A DNA stretch of 6,519 bases, taken from the NCBI GenBank assembly GCA_024280815.1, contig JAJRPL010000086.1, forward strand, positions 1 to 6,519. Reading direction: 5' to 3'. The DNA comes from Bacteroidota bacterium (GTDB taxonomy: Bacteria > Bacteroidota > Bacteroidia > Flavobacteriales > Flavobacteriaceae). Positions 1 through 6,016 of the stretch are shown piece by piece (position 1 is the first letter of the stretch; each line of letters begins with the position of its first letter). The position numbers and the translations under genes were made by a program. Below the pieces are notes generated by a model. That model worked only from the letters and a program-made list of their open reading frames with translations, did not search any database and was not told the origin of the DNA.

Positions 1-502
1 AATGGGCTCTCAAGGAGCTACTGGATTAAAAGAAATGTTAGTAGGTTCTAACACAGAAAAAGTAGTTAGACATTCTAAAATACCTGTTTTGGTAATTAAA
101 CAAGATGTTAAAAAGTTTGAGATTAACGATATTATTTTTGCTTCAGATTTTGGTGCAAAAAGTAGAAAATCTTTTCAAAATGTAATTGCTTTTGCAAACC
201 TTTTTAAAGCAAAATTACATTTACTATATGTCAATACACCTCATAACTTTAAAACGACTCAAGCCACAAATAATCGTCTAAATAATTTTCTTATTGATTC
301 GAAAATTAAAAATTACACCTTAAACACCTACAATGACACAACTATTGAAGAAGGTATTTTAAATTTTGGTAAGAATATTAATGCTGATATTATTGCCATT
401 AATACTCATGGTAGAAGTGGTTTATCTCAACTATTTAATGAAAGCATTAGTAAAGAATTGGCAAACCACGCTTTAAGGCCTGTAATTACTTTTAAAATAT
501 AA
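1..502 (+). CDS. Tandem universal stress protein (UspA family), 5' partial
   Basis: This is the C-terminal part of a two-domain universal stress protein, a cytoplasmic nucleotide-binding fold linked to stress survival. The reading frame is open to the left edge, and the ATG at 2-4 lies inside a conserved strand-loop (the family usually reads V-M-G-S/T-x-G here), so it is almost certainly internal, not the start. The first visible stretch carries a complete ATP-binding motif G-x2-G-x9-G-S (GSQG, nine residues, then GS at residues 15-16 from that Met) and ends the first Usp domain at PVLVIK. A second Usp domain begins near residue 40 (DIIFASDF) and runs to the end. Its equivalent motif is degenerate: NTHG, nine residues, then ES instead of GS. 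About 165 residues are visible; tandem flavobacterial Usps are usually near 280, so roughly 110-120 are missing. No partner gene is visible. Confidence 0.9.
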   Translation, partial: MGSQGATGLKEMLVGSNTEKVVRHSKIPVLVIKQDVKKFEINDIIFASDFGAKSRKSFQNVIAFANLFKAKLHLLYVNTPHNFKTTQATNNRLNNFLIDSKIKNYTLNTYNDTTIEEGILNFGKNINADIIAINTHGRSGLSQLFNESISKELANHALRPVITFKI

Positions 503-552
503 AAGAACGCCACTTTGTTTTCAACTATGATTTGGCTAGATATTTAAGTCCA

Positions 553-603
553 AAAAAAAATCTGATTTCTATAATTCATAATCTATTGTAGAAATCAGGT
601 TTT
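553..603. terminator. A/T-rich hairpin, probable (bidirectional) terminator after the usp gene
   Basis: A perfect 10-bp stem pairs 562-571 (CTGATTTCTA) with 589-598 (TAGAAATCAG). It can extend inside the loop by a few A/T or G-T pairs and outside through A557-A560 with T600-T603. Nine A residues (552-560) precede it and only a short T run follows, so it would terminate leftward transcripts at least as well as rightward ones. It sits 60 bp after the usp stop and ahead of the likely lacI-type promoter. Terminator function is inferred from the structure. Confidence 0.5.
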
Positions 604-619
604 AATGCATGTATTTTAT

Positions 620-627
620 TACTTTTG
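620..627 (+). promoter_or_regulatory. Putative -7 box for the LacI-family gene
   Basis: TACTTTTG is an exact match to the Bacteroidota -7 consensus TAnnTTTG and lies 29 bp before the ATG at 656. I see no good -33 TTG at the usual distance; the nearest, at 586-588, is 31 bp away and inside the upstream hairpin. The call therefore rests on the -7 box and its position. Confidence 0.4.
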
Positions 628-655
628 GATGAAATATTAAGTTGTAACCTCCTTT

Positions 656-1666
656 ATGATTAACAAAACTACTTTAAAGCAATTGGCAAAAGAGCTGAAT
701 TTATCTATTTCGACAGTATCAAAAGCTTTAAAAAATAGTTATGAAATAAATGAAAAAACAATTGCTAGAGTTAAAGCTCTTGCAAAAAAACGCCATTACC
801 GCCCTAACAGAATGGCTTTAAGCTTAAAAAATAGCCAAACCAAAACCATCGGCGTAATTATACCTAATATTTTAAATTATTTTTTCTCTAAAGTTTTATT
901 GGGTATAGAAGATGAAGCCAATAAAAATGACTATCAAATTATTATTTGCTTGTCTAATAATAAATATAAAAAAGAACTTCAAAGCTTAGAGTTACTGAGT
1001 GATGGTAGTGTAGATGGTTTTATCCTTTCTATTGCTAGAGAAACACAAAGCAAAAAACATAGCAGCCATTTTAAAGACATCATTCAACAAGGGTACCCTA
1101 TAGTGATGTTTGATAGAGTCACAAATAAAATTAAGTGTGACAAAGTCATTATTGATGATTTTGAAGCTACTTTTAATGCGACCAACTATTTGATAAAGCA
1201 AGGGCGTAAAAAAATTGCTCTAATTAGTTCTTTAACTGATTTAAACATTGGCAAGCAACGAGCTAATGGCTATAAAAAAGCATTAGAAAATAATACGAGT
1301 TACAAAAATAAAAAGCTTATTGTCAATATTCATAGCAAAGCAGAATACGAAACTGCCATCTCTTCATTATTTGAAAAAAACAAGAATATTGACGGTATAC
1401 TAACTACTGATAATGTCTCTGCTACTACGGCCTTAAAAGTAGCACATCAAAAAGGGTATAGCGTCCCTAAGGATATTGCAATTATCGGATTTGCTGATGA
1501 TAAAATCTCAAGATTATCTTATCCTAGCTTAACTACCATCGATCAAAATGCTTTTGATATTGGTAAAAAATCTGTCGAAACACTTATTGAAAGATTAAAT
1601 AATAAATCTGCTGAATTTAAAACTAAAGTGATTGAAACAAATTTAATTATTAGAGAGACTACTTAA
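656..1666 (+). CDS. LacI/PurR-family transcriptional regulator
   Basis: A full-length (336 aa) cytoplasmic DNA-binding repressor or activator of the LacI/GalR family. Residues 5-24 form the N-terminal helix-turn-helix (TLKQLAKELNLSISTVSKAL), followed by the family hinge segment around residues 48-60 (YRPNRMALSLKNS). The usual Arg of YxPNxxAR is replaced by Leu. Residues 63 onward (KTIGVIIPNI) are a periplasmic-binding-protein-like effector domain with the expected landmarks: GFILS near 121, FDR at 152-154, the effector-contact Arg in GKQRANGY (R202) and IAIIGFADD at 275-282, where the commoner GFDD motif reads GFAD. The start is supported by the typical spacing to the HTH. The effector is probably a sugar or nucleoside, but no transporter, hydrolase or sugar-kinase gene is adjacent, so the target genes cannot be named. 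No Shine-Dalgarno sequence precedes the ATG. It converges with the leftward tRNA-Gln unit. Confidence 0.93.
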   Translation: MINKTTLKQLAKELNLSISTVSKALKNSYEINEKTIARVKALAKKRHYRPNRMALSLKNSQTKTIGVIIPNILNYFFSKVLLGIEDEANKNDYQIIICLSNNKYKKELQSLELLSDGSVDGFILSIARETQSKKHSSHFKDIIQQGYPIVMFDRVTNKIKCDKVIIDDFEATFNATNYLIKQGRKKIALISSLTDLNIGKQRANGYKKALENNTSYKNKKLIVNIHSKAEYETAISSLFEKNKNIDGILTTDNVSATTALKVAHQKGYSVPKDIAIIGFADDKISRLSYPSLTTIDQNAFDIGKKSVETLIERLNNKSAEFKTKVIETNLIIRETT

Positions 1667-1684
1667 AATAATAATCTTTAACAA

Positions 1685-1710
1685 AAAAATGCTCCCTAAA
1701 AAAGGAACAT
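1685..1710 (-). terminator. Wobble-bearing copy of the tRNA-Gln terminator
   Basis: This is the duplicate of the downstream tRNA terminator. Read on the minus strand it folds as AUGUUCC...GGGAGCAU with two G-U pairs, then runs into seven U residues (A1683-A1689 on the plus strand). It could still stop leftward transcripts from the relic segment before they run antisense into the LacI-type gene. On the plus strand the same two positions become C-A mismatches, so it should be a poor terminator for the LacI-type gene. Confidence 0.5.
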
Positions 1711-1739
1711 TTAACCAACTCTATTGTCCCACAAGGACT
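1685..1739 (-). repeat. Partial duplicate of tRNA-Gln 3' end plus terminator (copy A)
   Basis: Positions 1685-1739 match 1798-1852 at 51 of 55 bases with no gaps (offset 113). The differences are at 1696, 1707, 1715 and 1723. The copy includes 16 nt of the tRNA 3' end (1724-1739: discriminator, 3' acceptor strand and part of the T arm), the spacer and the whole terminator hairpin, then diverges abruptly inside the T arm. The rest of the tRNA is absent, so this is a truncated copy and not a second tRNA gene. Confidence 0.85.
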
Positions 1740-1797
1740 TACCGAATCCGCTACGCTACTCAGCATAAACTTCTCGCCCTTGTTGTTTTTTCAAAAC

Positions 1798-1825
1798 AAA
1801 AATGCTCCTTAAAAAAGGAGCATTT
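1798..1825 (-). terminator. Rho-independent terminator of tRNA-Gln
   Basis: A perfect 11-bp stem pairs 1800-1810 with 1815-1825 around a 4-nt loop. On the minus strand it is followed by a U-run (A1798-A1802 on the plus strand). It begins 12 bp beyond the tRNA 3' end. Because the stem ends in A/T pairs it may also act on plus-strand transcripts. Confidence 0.8.
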
Positions 1826-1836
1826 AATCAACTCTG

Positions 1837-1908
1837 TTGTCCCACAAGGACTCGAACCTTGAATGTCGGTACCAAAAACCGGTGTGTTACCAATTACACC
1901 ATGGGACA
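1837..1908 (-). tRNA. tRNA-Gln (anticodon TTG)
   Basis: Read on the minus strand, the 72-nt cloverleaf is complete: acceptor TGTCCCA (1908-1902) pairs with TGGGACA (1844-1838); D stem GTGT/ACAC encloses loop AATTGGTA; anticodon stem CCGGT/ACCGA encloses loop TTTTGGT with anticodon TTG at 1875-1873; the variable loop is CATT; and T stem CAAGG/CCTTG encloses TTCGAGT. The discriminator is A at 1837. CCA is not encoded (CAG follows), so it must be added enzymatically. The first pair of the anticodon stem is a C-A mismatch (positions 27 and 43); everything else pairs. It decodes CAA and, by wobble, CAG, and is charged with glutamine directly or through the Glu-to-Gln amidation route. Confidence 0.95.
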
Positions 1909-1940
1909 ATATTCTTCTAATATTTTTTCTAAGAAGGGTG

Positions 1941-1971
1941 CAAATTTAAAGTAAAGTTTTAATCCCACAAA
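1941..1971 (-). promoter_or_regulatory. Promoter of tRNA-Gln (Bacteroidota -33/-7 type)
   Basis: On the minus strand, TTTG (1971-1968) is followed after 19 bp by TAAATTTG (1948-1941), which matches the TTTG / TAnnTTTG pair used by the Bacteroidota primary sigma factor. The -7 box ends 32 bp before the tRNA 5' end at 1908, leaving a short processed leader of roughly 25 nt. Confidence 0.7.
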
Positions 1972-1975
1972 CTTT

Positions 1976-2029
1976 TTGAAAAGAATTTATAGTCAACTTT
2001 AACAAAGTTTTAATATCTATTCTTTTCAA
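1976..2029. repeat. Concentric inverted repeats between divergent promoters
   Basis: An 11-bp perfect inverted repeat (1976-1986 TTGAAAAGAAT and 2019-2029 ATTCTTTTCAA) encloses a second inverted repeat on nearly the same centre (1995-2000 AACTTT and 2004-2009 AAAGTT). The sequence AAAGTTTTAAT also occurs twice in direct orientation (1953-1963 and 2004-2014). The block lies between the leftward tRNA promoter and the rightward DUF2723 gene. It could be a regulator site or simple A/T-rich coincidence; no function is shown. Confidence 0.4.
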
Positions 2030-2067
2030 CTCCTATATATCACTAAGAATATTCAATTTTTATTTAG

Positions 2068-2075
2068 TAAATTCG
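2068..2075 (+). promoter_or_regulatory. Possible -7 box for the DUF2723 gene
   Basis: TAAATTCG differs from the Bacteroidota consensus TAnnTTTG at one position and would give a leader of about 55-60 nt before the ATG at 2141. No TTG lies at the -33 position, so this is a weak call. A small hairpin, TATCG-TATT-CGATA (2096-2109), falls in the predicted leader. Confidence 0.3.
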
Positions 2076-2140
2076 CCCCAGTAAATAAACCTATATATCG
2101 TATTCGATAATACAAAATGGTTTGAAAGCACATCAAAAAC

Positions 2141-5100
2141 ATGACATCAGAAATTTTCAATTATAAAAAGTGGAATACCATTTTAGGATGGGCAACTTTT
2201 ACAATTGCATTAATAACTTACACGCTAACGGTAGAACCCACAGTAAGTTATTGGGATGTAGGAGAATACATCGCTACATCAGTAAAATTAGAAGTTGGTC
2301 ACCCTCCTGGAGCTCCGCTTTTTCAAATATTGGGTGCATTTTTCGCAATGTTTACTACTGACGCTTCTCAAATAGCCAAAATGACAAATATGATGTCGGC
2401 AGTAGCAAGTGCATTTACAATTCTCTTTCTATTTTGGACCATTACCATTTTAGCAAAAAAAATGATTGTAAAAGAAACTGAAAACCTAAACTTAGGCAAT
2501 TCAATTGCTATATTAGGTAGTGGTTTGGTTGGTGCATTGGCTTATACATTTTCTGACAGTTTTTGGTACAGTGCTGTAGAAGCTGAAGTGTATGCCATGT
2601 CTTCATTTTTAATGGCTTTATTATTTTGGTTAGGCTTACGTTGGGAAAGTGAAATGGACAACCCTAGAGGTCATAAATGGTTATTACTCATTGCATTTGT
2701 TGTTGGACTCTCTTTTGGCGTTCACATTCTTTCATTACTAGTAATACCTGCTATTGTATTTATTTACTTCTATAAAAGATATGAAGATATTACTTCTAAA
2801 AAGTTCATTATAGCTAATATAGTTGCCATTTTGATATTGGCATTTGTATTTAAGTTTTTATTCCCTTATACTTTAGTCTTTTTTAGTGCCTCTGAATTAT
2901 TTTTTGTAAACTCTATGGGCATGCCTTTTAACTCAGGAAGCATCATTGCTGGTCTGGTTTTAATTGCTATATTTTATTTCGCAATAAAATATACCCGAAA
3001 GAAAAATTTAATAAATGCCAACCTCATTATTTTATGTTTACTATTTGTGATGATCGGCTTCTCTTCATGGGTAATGCTACCTATTAGAGCCAATGCAAAC
3101 ACTACTATTAACGAGAATAATCCTTCAAGTGCAAGAGAGTTATTAGCTTACTATAACCGTGAACAATATGGTGATGCCAATGTTTTTTACGGCTCTTATT
3201 ATTCTGAAACTAGAGAACAAGACAAGAGTGATCCTTACAGTGACGACAAGCCAAAATATGAAAAGGACGAAAAATCTGGTAAATACATTATTGTAAATAA
3301 CTATAAAAACACACGGATAAATTATACGGATAAACACAAAGGTTTTATACCAAGAATGGTAGATCCTAATCCTAGTATTGTTGCAAATTATAAATCAATA
3401 GCTGGTATTTCACCCACAAGCAAACGCCGACCTACTTTTGGTGAAAACCTTAGTTTTATGCTTCAATTTCAATTTGGATACATGTACGGCAGGTATTTTA
3501 TGTGGAATTTTGTTGGTCGTCAAGATGATGTTCAAGGTAATCTAGACACCCATGGCAATTGGCTAAGTGGTATCACCTTTATTGATGAAATGCGTTTGGG
3601 GTCACAAGACAATTTGCCCGATGAAATGAAAAACAATAAAGGTAGAAATACCTATTATTTTCTTCCATTAATTTTAGGGATTATAGGCTTGTTATTTCAT
3701 GTTAAATTTGATAAAAAGAATGCCTATATCCTCTTTTTATTTTTTGCTTTTACAGGATTGGCAATTATTTTTTATACCAATCCCAAGCCCTTTGAACCTC
3801 GTGAACGTGATTATGCTGTGGTTGGCTCCTTTTATGTTTTTGCTATTTGGATAGGTTTTGGTGTACTGGCATTGTATCAGCAATTTAAAGACAAGATTAA
3901 TCCGAAAACTTTGGCAATTACCACAACTGCTTTGTGCTTACTGGCCGTACCAACTTTAATGGCATCAGAAAACTGGGACGATCATGATCGTTCTAACAAA
4001 TACGCTACGCGTAATAATGCAAAAGCCTATTTAGATTCTTGCCAAGACAATGCTATTATGTTTACTATTGGTGATAATGACACCTTTCCGCTGTGGTATA
4101 TGCAAGAGGTTGAAAATTATAGAACAGATATTAAATTGGTAAATACCAGTTTATTTGCAACCGATTGGTATATTGATCAGCAAAGGCGAAAAACTTATGA
4201 GGCAGATCCAATACCAGGTCAACTGACGCATGAACAATACAGAACTGGCTCTTTAGATGTGGTGTATCATATTCCGAATCCTGCTTTTAAAGACAAGGTG
4301 ATGGATATTAAATCTTTTATGAATTGGATCGCCAGTGATGACAAAAGAACGTTTCTCGATTTAGATGAGGATGGTATCCCTGAAAAATATTACCCTACCA
4401 ATAAAATTAGAATCACAATAGACAAAAAAGCTGTACTTAGAAATAAGATTGTTTCTATAAAAGATACGGCTAACATAGTGCCTTATATTGATATTAAAAT
4501 AGATGAATTAGGCTTGCAAAAACATCGCATACTAATGTTAGATATGTTGGCGAATAATAATTGGGAAAGACCTATTTATTTTACGGGCGGTGCTTATGCA
4601 GATGAAGAATATATCTGGTTAAAAGACTATTTACAATTGGATGGCTTGGCTTATAAATTTGTACCTATTAGAACCTCAAGTACTGATGAAAACGGAAGAT
4701 CTAGAAGTGTGTTAGATTTGGGTAGAATTGATACTGAAACGATGTACAATAATGTTAAAAAATGGGATTGGACCAATAGCAATAGTGATGCTATTTATGT
4801 GGATGTTGAAACTCGTAAAAACGGAATTTCATTCAGAAACAGTTTAATTAGATTGTCTGAAGCCTTAATAAAAGAAGGTAAGAAGGATAAAGCTGAAGAA
4901 ATATTAGATTTATCTATCAATAAAATGCCTATTAAACGTTACGATCATTACGGATTAATATTAGGCTATATTGACAATTACTATCAAATCAATAAAAAGG
5001 AAAAAGCAAGAAAAGTTGCCAACACACTTATAGAAATTTTTCAAGATAGAATTGAATATTATGAAACTTTTGATGATTCAGATGTCGCTCAACATTATAC

Positions 5101-5239
5101 TGATATAGAAGGTACTTTAATGATGTATAATAATGTAGTGAGTATGGCTGATGAATTTGATGAAGAGTTTGCAACAAAGTTAAAAAGAGGATATATAGAA
5201 TCTATAAAATCTTTAGAAGGCGTTTTAGGTAGTGAGTAA
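2141..5239 (+). CDS. DUF2723 (TMEM260-like) membrane protein, putative GT-C O-mannosyltransferase
   Basis: A 1032-residue multi-pass inner-membrane protein. The N-terminal DUF2723 signature is clear: YWDVGEYIATSVKLEVGHPPGAP at residues 37-59, following the first membrane helix (about 11-31). Asp39 and Glu42 sit where GT-C glycosyltransferases keep their catalytic acid, in the first periplasmic loop. By eye there are about 12-13 hydrophobic spans (roughly 11-313 and 504-606). They are interrupted by a long soluble loop (about 314-503) and followed by a soluble C-terminal region (607-1032). That region has a conserved-looking ENWDDHDRSNKYATRNNAKAY segment, an acidic DLDEDG motif (740-745) and helical, TPR-like sequence near 900-965. 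The animal relative TMEM260 is a protein O-mannosyltransferase (CAZy GT117, as I recall), which suggests glycosylation of exported proteins or envelope glycans here. The bacterial substrate is unproven. The A-rich leader and first-helix position support the start. A polysaccharide deacetylase gene follows after 50 bp. Confidence 0.88.
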   Translation: MTSEIFNYKKWNTILGWATFTIALITYTLTVEPTVSYWDVGEYIATSVKLEVGHPPGAPLFQILGAFFAMFTTDASQIAKMTNMMSAVASAFTILFLFWTITILAKKMIVKETENLNLGNSIAILGSGLVGALAYTFSDSFWYSAVEAEVYAMSSFLMALLFWLGLRWESEMDNPRGHKWLLLIAFVVGLSFGVHILSLLVIPAIVFIYFYKRYEDITSKKFIIANIVAILILAFVFKFLFPYTLVFFSASELFFVNSMGMPFNSGSIIAGLVLIAIFYFAIKYTRKKNLINANLIILCLLFVMIGFSSWVMLPIRANANTTINENNPSSARELLAYYNREQYGDANVFYGSYYSETREQDKSDPYSDDKPKYEKDEKSGKYIIVNNYKNTRINYTDKHKGFIPRMVDPNPSIVANYKSIAGISPTSKRRPTFGENLSFMLQFQFGYMYGRYFMWNFVGRQDDVQGNLDTHGNWLSGITFIDEMRLGSQDNLPDEMKNNKGRNTYYFLPLILGIIGLLFHVKFDKKNAYILFLFFAFTGLAIIFYTNPKPFEPRERDYAVVGSFYVFAIWIGFGVLALYQQFKDKINPKTLAITTTALCLLAVPTLMASENWDDHDRSNKYATRNNAKAYLDSCQDNAIMFTIGDNDTFPLWYMQEVENYRTDIKLVNTSLFATDWYIDQQRRKTYEADPIPGQLTHEQYRTGSLDVVYHIPNPAFKDKVMDIKSFMNWIASDDKRTFLDLDEDGIPEKYYPTNKIRITIDKKAVLRNKIVSIKDTANIVPYIDIKIDELGLQKHRILMLDMLANNNWERPIYFTGGAYADEEYIWLKDYLQLDGLAYKFVPIRTSSTDENGRSRSVLDLGRIDTETMYNNVKKWDWTNSNSDAIYVDVETRKNGISFRNSLIRLSEALIKEGKKDKAEEILDLSINKMPIKRYDHYGLILGYIDNYYQINKKEKARKVANTLIEIFQDRIEYYETFDDSDVAQHYTDIEGTLMMYNNVVSMADEFDEEFATKLKRGYIESIKSLEGVLGSE

Positions 5240-5242
5240 ATT

Positions 5243-5273
5243 CCTCTCCCTAACCCTCTCCAAAGGAGAGGGG
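5243..5273. repeat. CT/GA-rich hairpin repeat (dispersed intergenic element type)
   Basis: A CCTCTCCCTAA stretch leads into a perfect 8-bp stem, CCCTCTCC (5254-5261) with GGAGAGGG (5265-5272), and a 3-nt AAA loop. This GC-rich block is out of character with its A/T-rich surroundings. From memory it matches a short palindromic element scattered between genes in many Bacteroidota. It has no strong T-run, so it is at best a weak terminator, but it could protect or partly uncouple the mRNA between the two genes. Confidence 0.7.
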
Positions 5274-5289
5274 ATTTATATGAATTAAA

Positions 5290-5943
5290 ATGAAAAGTTA
5301 TCTAGCAAAAACTCCAAATCTGATTCCGAAATTATTTCAGAGTCAAATTTGGAGTTTTTCTTCTAAAGAGAAAAGTATTTATCTCACTTTTGATGACGGA
5401 CCAACACCAGAAATAACCAATTGGGTTTTAGACACACTTAAAAAATACAATGCAAAAGCTACTTTTTTTTGTATTGGAAAAAATATAGAGCAGCATCCTG
5501 AAATTTTTCAGCAAATCACAGAACAAGGTCACGCTATAGGTAATCACACTTACAATCATGAAAAAGGTTGGAAAACATCTAATAATGTATATTTAAATTC
5601 TATTTTAAAAACAGAAAAAACCATTGGTGGTTTCCAAACTTCTCCACAAGGAACCCGAAACCCGAAACTTTTTAGACCTCCGTACGGAAAAATCAAACCT
5701 TCGCAAACCAAATCATTACTAAAAAATAACTATAAAATTGTGATGTGGTCTGTCTTAAGTGGCGATTTTGATTCAGAAATTACTCCTGAAAAATGTCTAA
5801 CCAATGTACTGAAAAATACAGAAAAAGGAAGTGTCATTGTATTTCACGACAGTATAAAAGCATTTGATAAACTTCAAATTGTACTACCTAAAGTTTTAGA
5901 ATATTATCGTGAAAAAGGATATGCTTTTAATAAGATCGTTTAA
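5290..5943 (+). CDS. Polysaccharide deacetylase (NodB/CE4 family)
   Basis: A 217-residue metal-dependent carbohydrate esterase of the NodB homology family, which removes N- or O-acetyl groups from peptidoglycan, chitin-like or other envelope polysaccharides. All CE4 motifs are visible: TFDDGP (33-38; catalytic base Asp35 and metal ligand Asp36), HTYNH (86-90; metal ligands His86 and His90), RPPYG (129-133), W153 with the D159/D161 region, and VFHDS (184-188; catalytic His186). No signal peptide is evident; the N-terminus MKSYLAKTPNLIPKLF is the short hydrophobic lead-in usual in flavobacterial members, so its location is uncertain. A stretch of about 12 residues before motif 3 (near 114-126) looks like an insertion encoded by a 7-bp tandem repeat. 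An upstream ATG at 5279 runs into a stop at once, so 5290 is the start. It may share a transcript with the DUF2723 gene. Confidence 0.92.
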   Translation: MKSYLAKTPNLIPKLFQSQIWSFSSKEKSIYLTFDDGPTPEITNWVLDTLKKYNAKATFFCIGKNIEQHPEIFQQITEQGHAIGNHTYNHEKGWKTSNNVYLNSILKTEKTIGGFQTSPQGTRNPKLFRPPYGKIKPSQTKSLLKNNYKIVMWSVLSGDFDSEITPEKCLTNVLKNTEKGSVIVFHDSIKAFDKLQIVLPKVLEYYREKGYAFNKIV

Positions 5944-6006
5944 TTGTCATTCAGAGTGAAATGTGTAAGAAATTAAACTGGATTCCTGCCTCCGCAAGAA
6001 TGACAA
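5944..6006. repeat. 63-bp dispersed-repeat-like element with 9-bp inverted ends
   Basis: The element begins directly after the deacetylase stop codon with TTGTCATTC (5944-5952) and ends with GAATGACAA (5998-6006), a perfect 9-bp inverted repeat. Its right half (GGATTCCTGCCTCCGCAAG) is GC-richer than its surroundings and resembles a small palindromic repeat family that I recall from many flavobacterial intergenic regions. It encodes nothing. It lies at the convergence of two transcription units and may end transcripts from either side by folding back. Confidence 0.65.
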
Positions 6007-6016
6007 GACTTAAAAA

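Larger units (their letters stand above)
1659..1790 (-). pseudogene. Relic leftward reading frame built from a partial tRNA-Gln copy
   Basis: Between the tRNA-Gln terminator and the end of the LacI-type gene, the minus strand holds a decayed segment. A 35-codon frame starts at ATG 1766-1764 and ends at TAG 1661-1659, reading MLSSVADSVSPCGTIELV and so on. Its residues from about SPCGT are encoded by the duplicated tRNA-Gln 3' end and the rest by the duplicated terminator. An in-frame TGA lies a few codons upstream (about 1783-1785), so there is no longer N-terminal coding part. From memory, in other flavobacteria small GIY-YIG nuclease genes sit next to tRNA genes and read through tRNA-derived sequence at their C-termini; this may be the tail of such a gene whose nuclease core was lost. 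The duplication is directly visible; the GIY-YIG origin is inference. It is unlikely to be translated into anything functional. Confidence 0.45.

Noticed and set aside
2..4. ATG as the start of the stress protein gene
   Set aside because: It lies inside the conserved V-M-G-x-x-G segment of the first Usp domain and the frame is open to the window edge, so the true start is upstream.
992..1201. Minus-strand frame of 69 codons inside the LacI-type gene
   Set aside because: It is antisense to a well-conserved coding region, has no recognisable motifs and shows no promoter or leader.
1741..1797. A second tRNA gene
   Set aside because: Only the T-arm and acceptor 3' strand are duplicated; no D arm, anticodon arm or 5' acceptor strand can be found.
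1685..1852. Attachment sites of an integrated element or integrative conjugative element
   Set aside because: The two tRNA 3' copies are only 113 bp apart and no integrase or cargo lies between them, so at most this is a scar; no complete element is present.
2170..2361. Plus-strand overlapping frame of 63 codons at the start of the DUF2723 gene
   Set aside because: It lies over the conserved DUF2723 signature in another frame and has no family resemblance of its own.
3143..3337. Minus-strand frame of 64 codons inside the DUF2723 gene
   Set aside because: It is antisense to the soluble loop of the glycosyltransferase-like gene. Its hydrophobic look is explained by the complement of A/T-rich polar codons.
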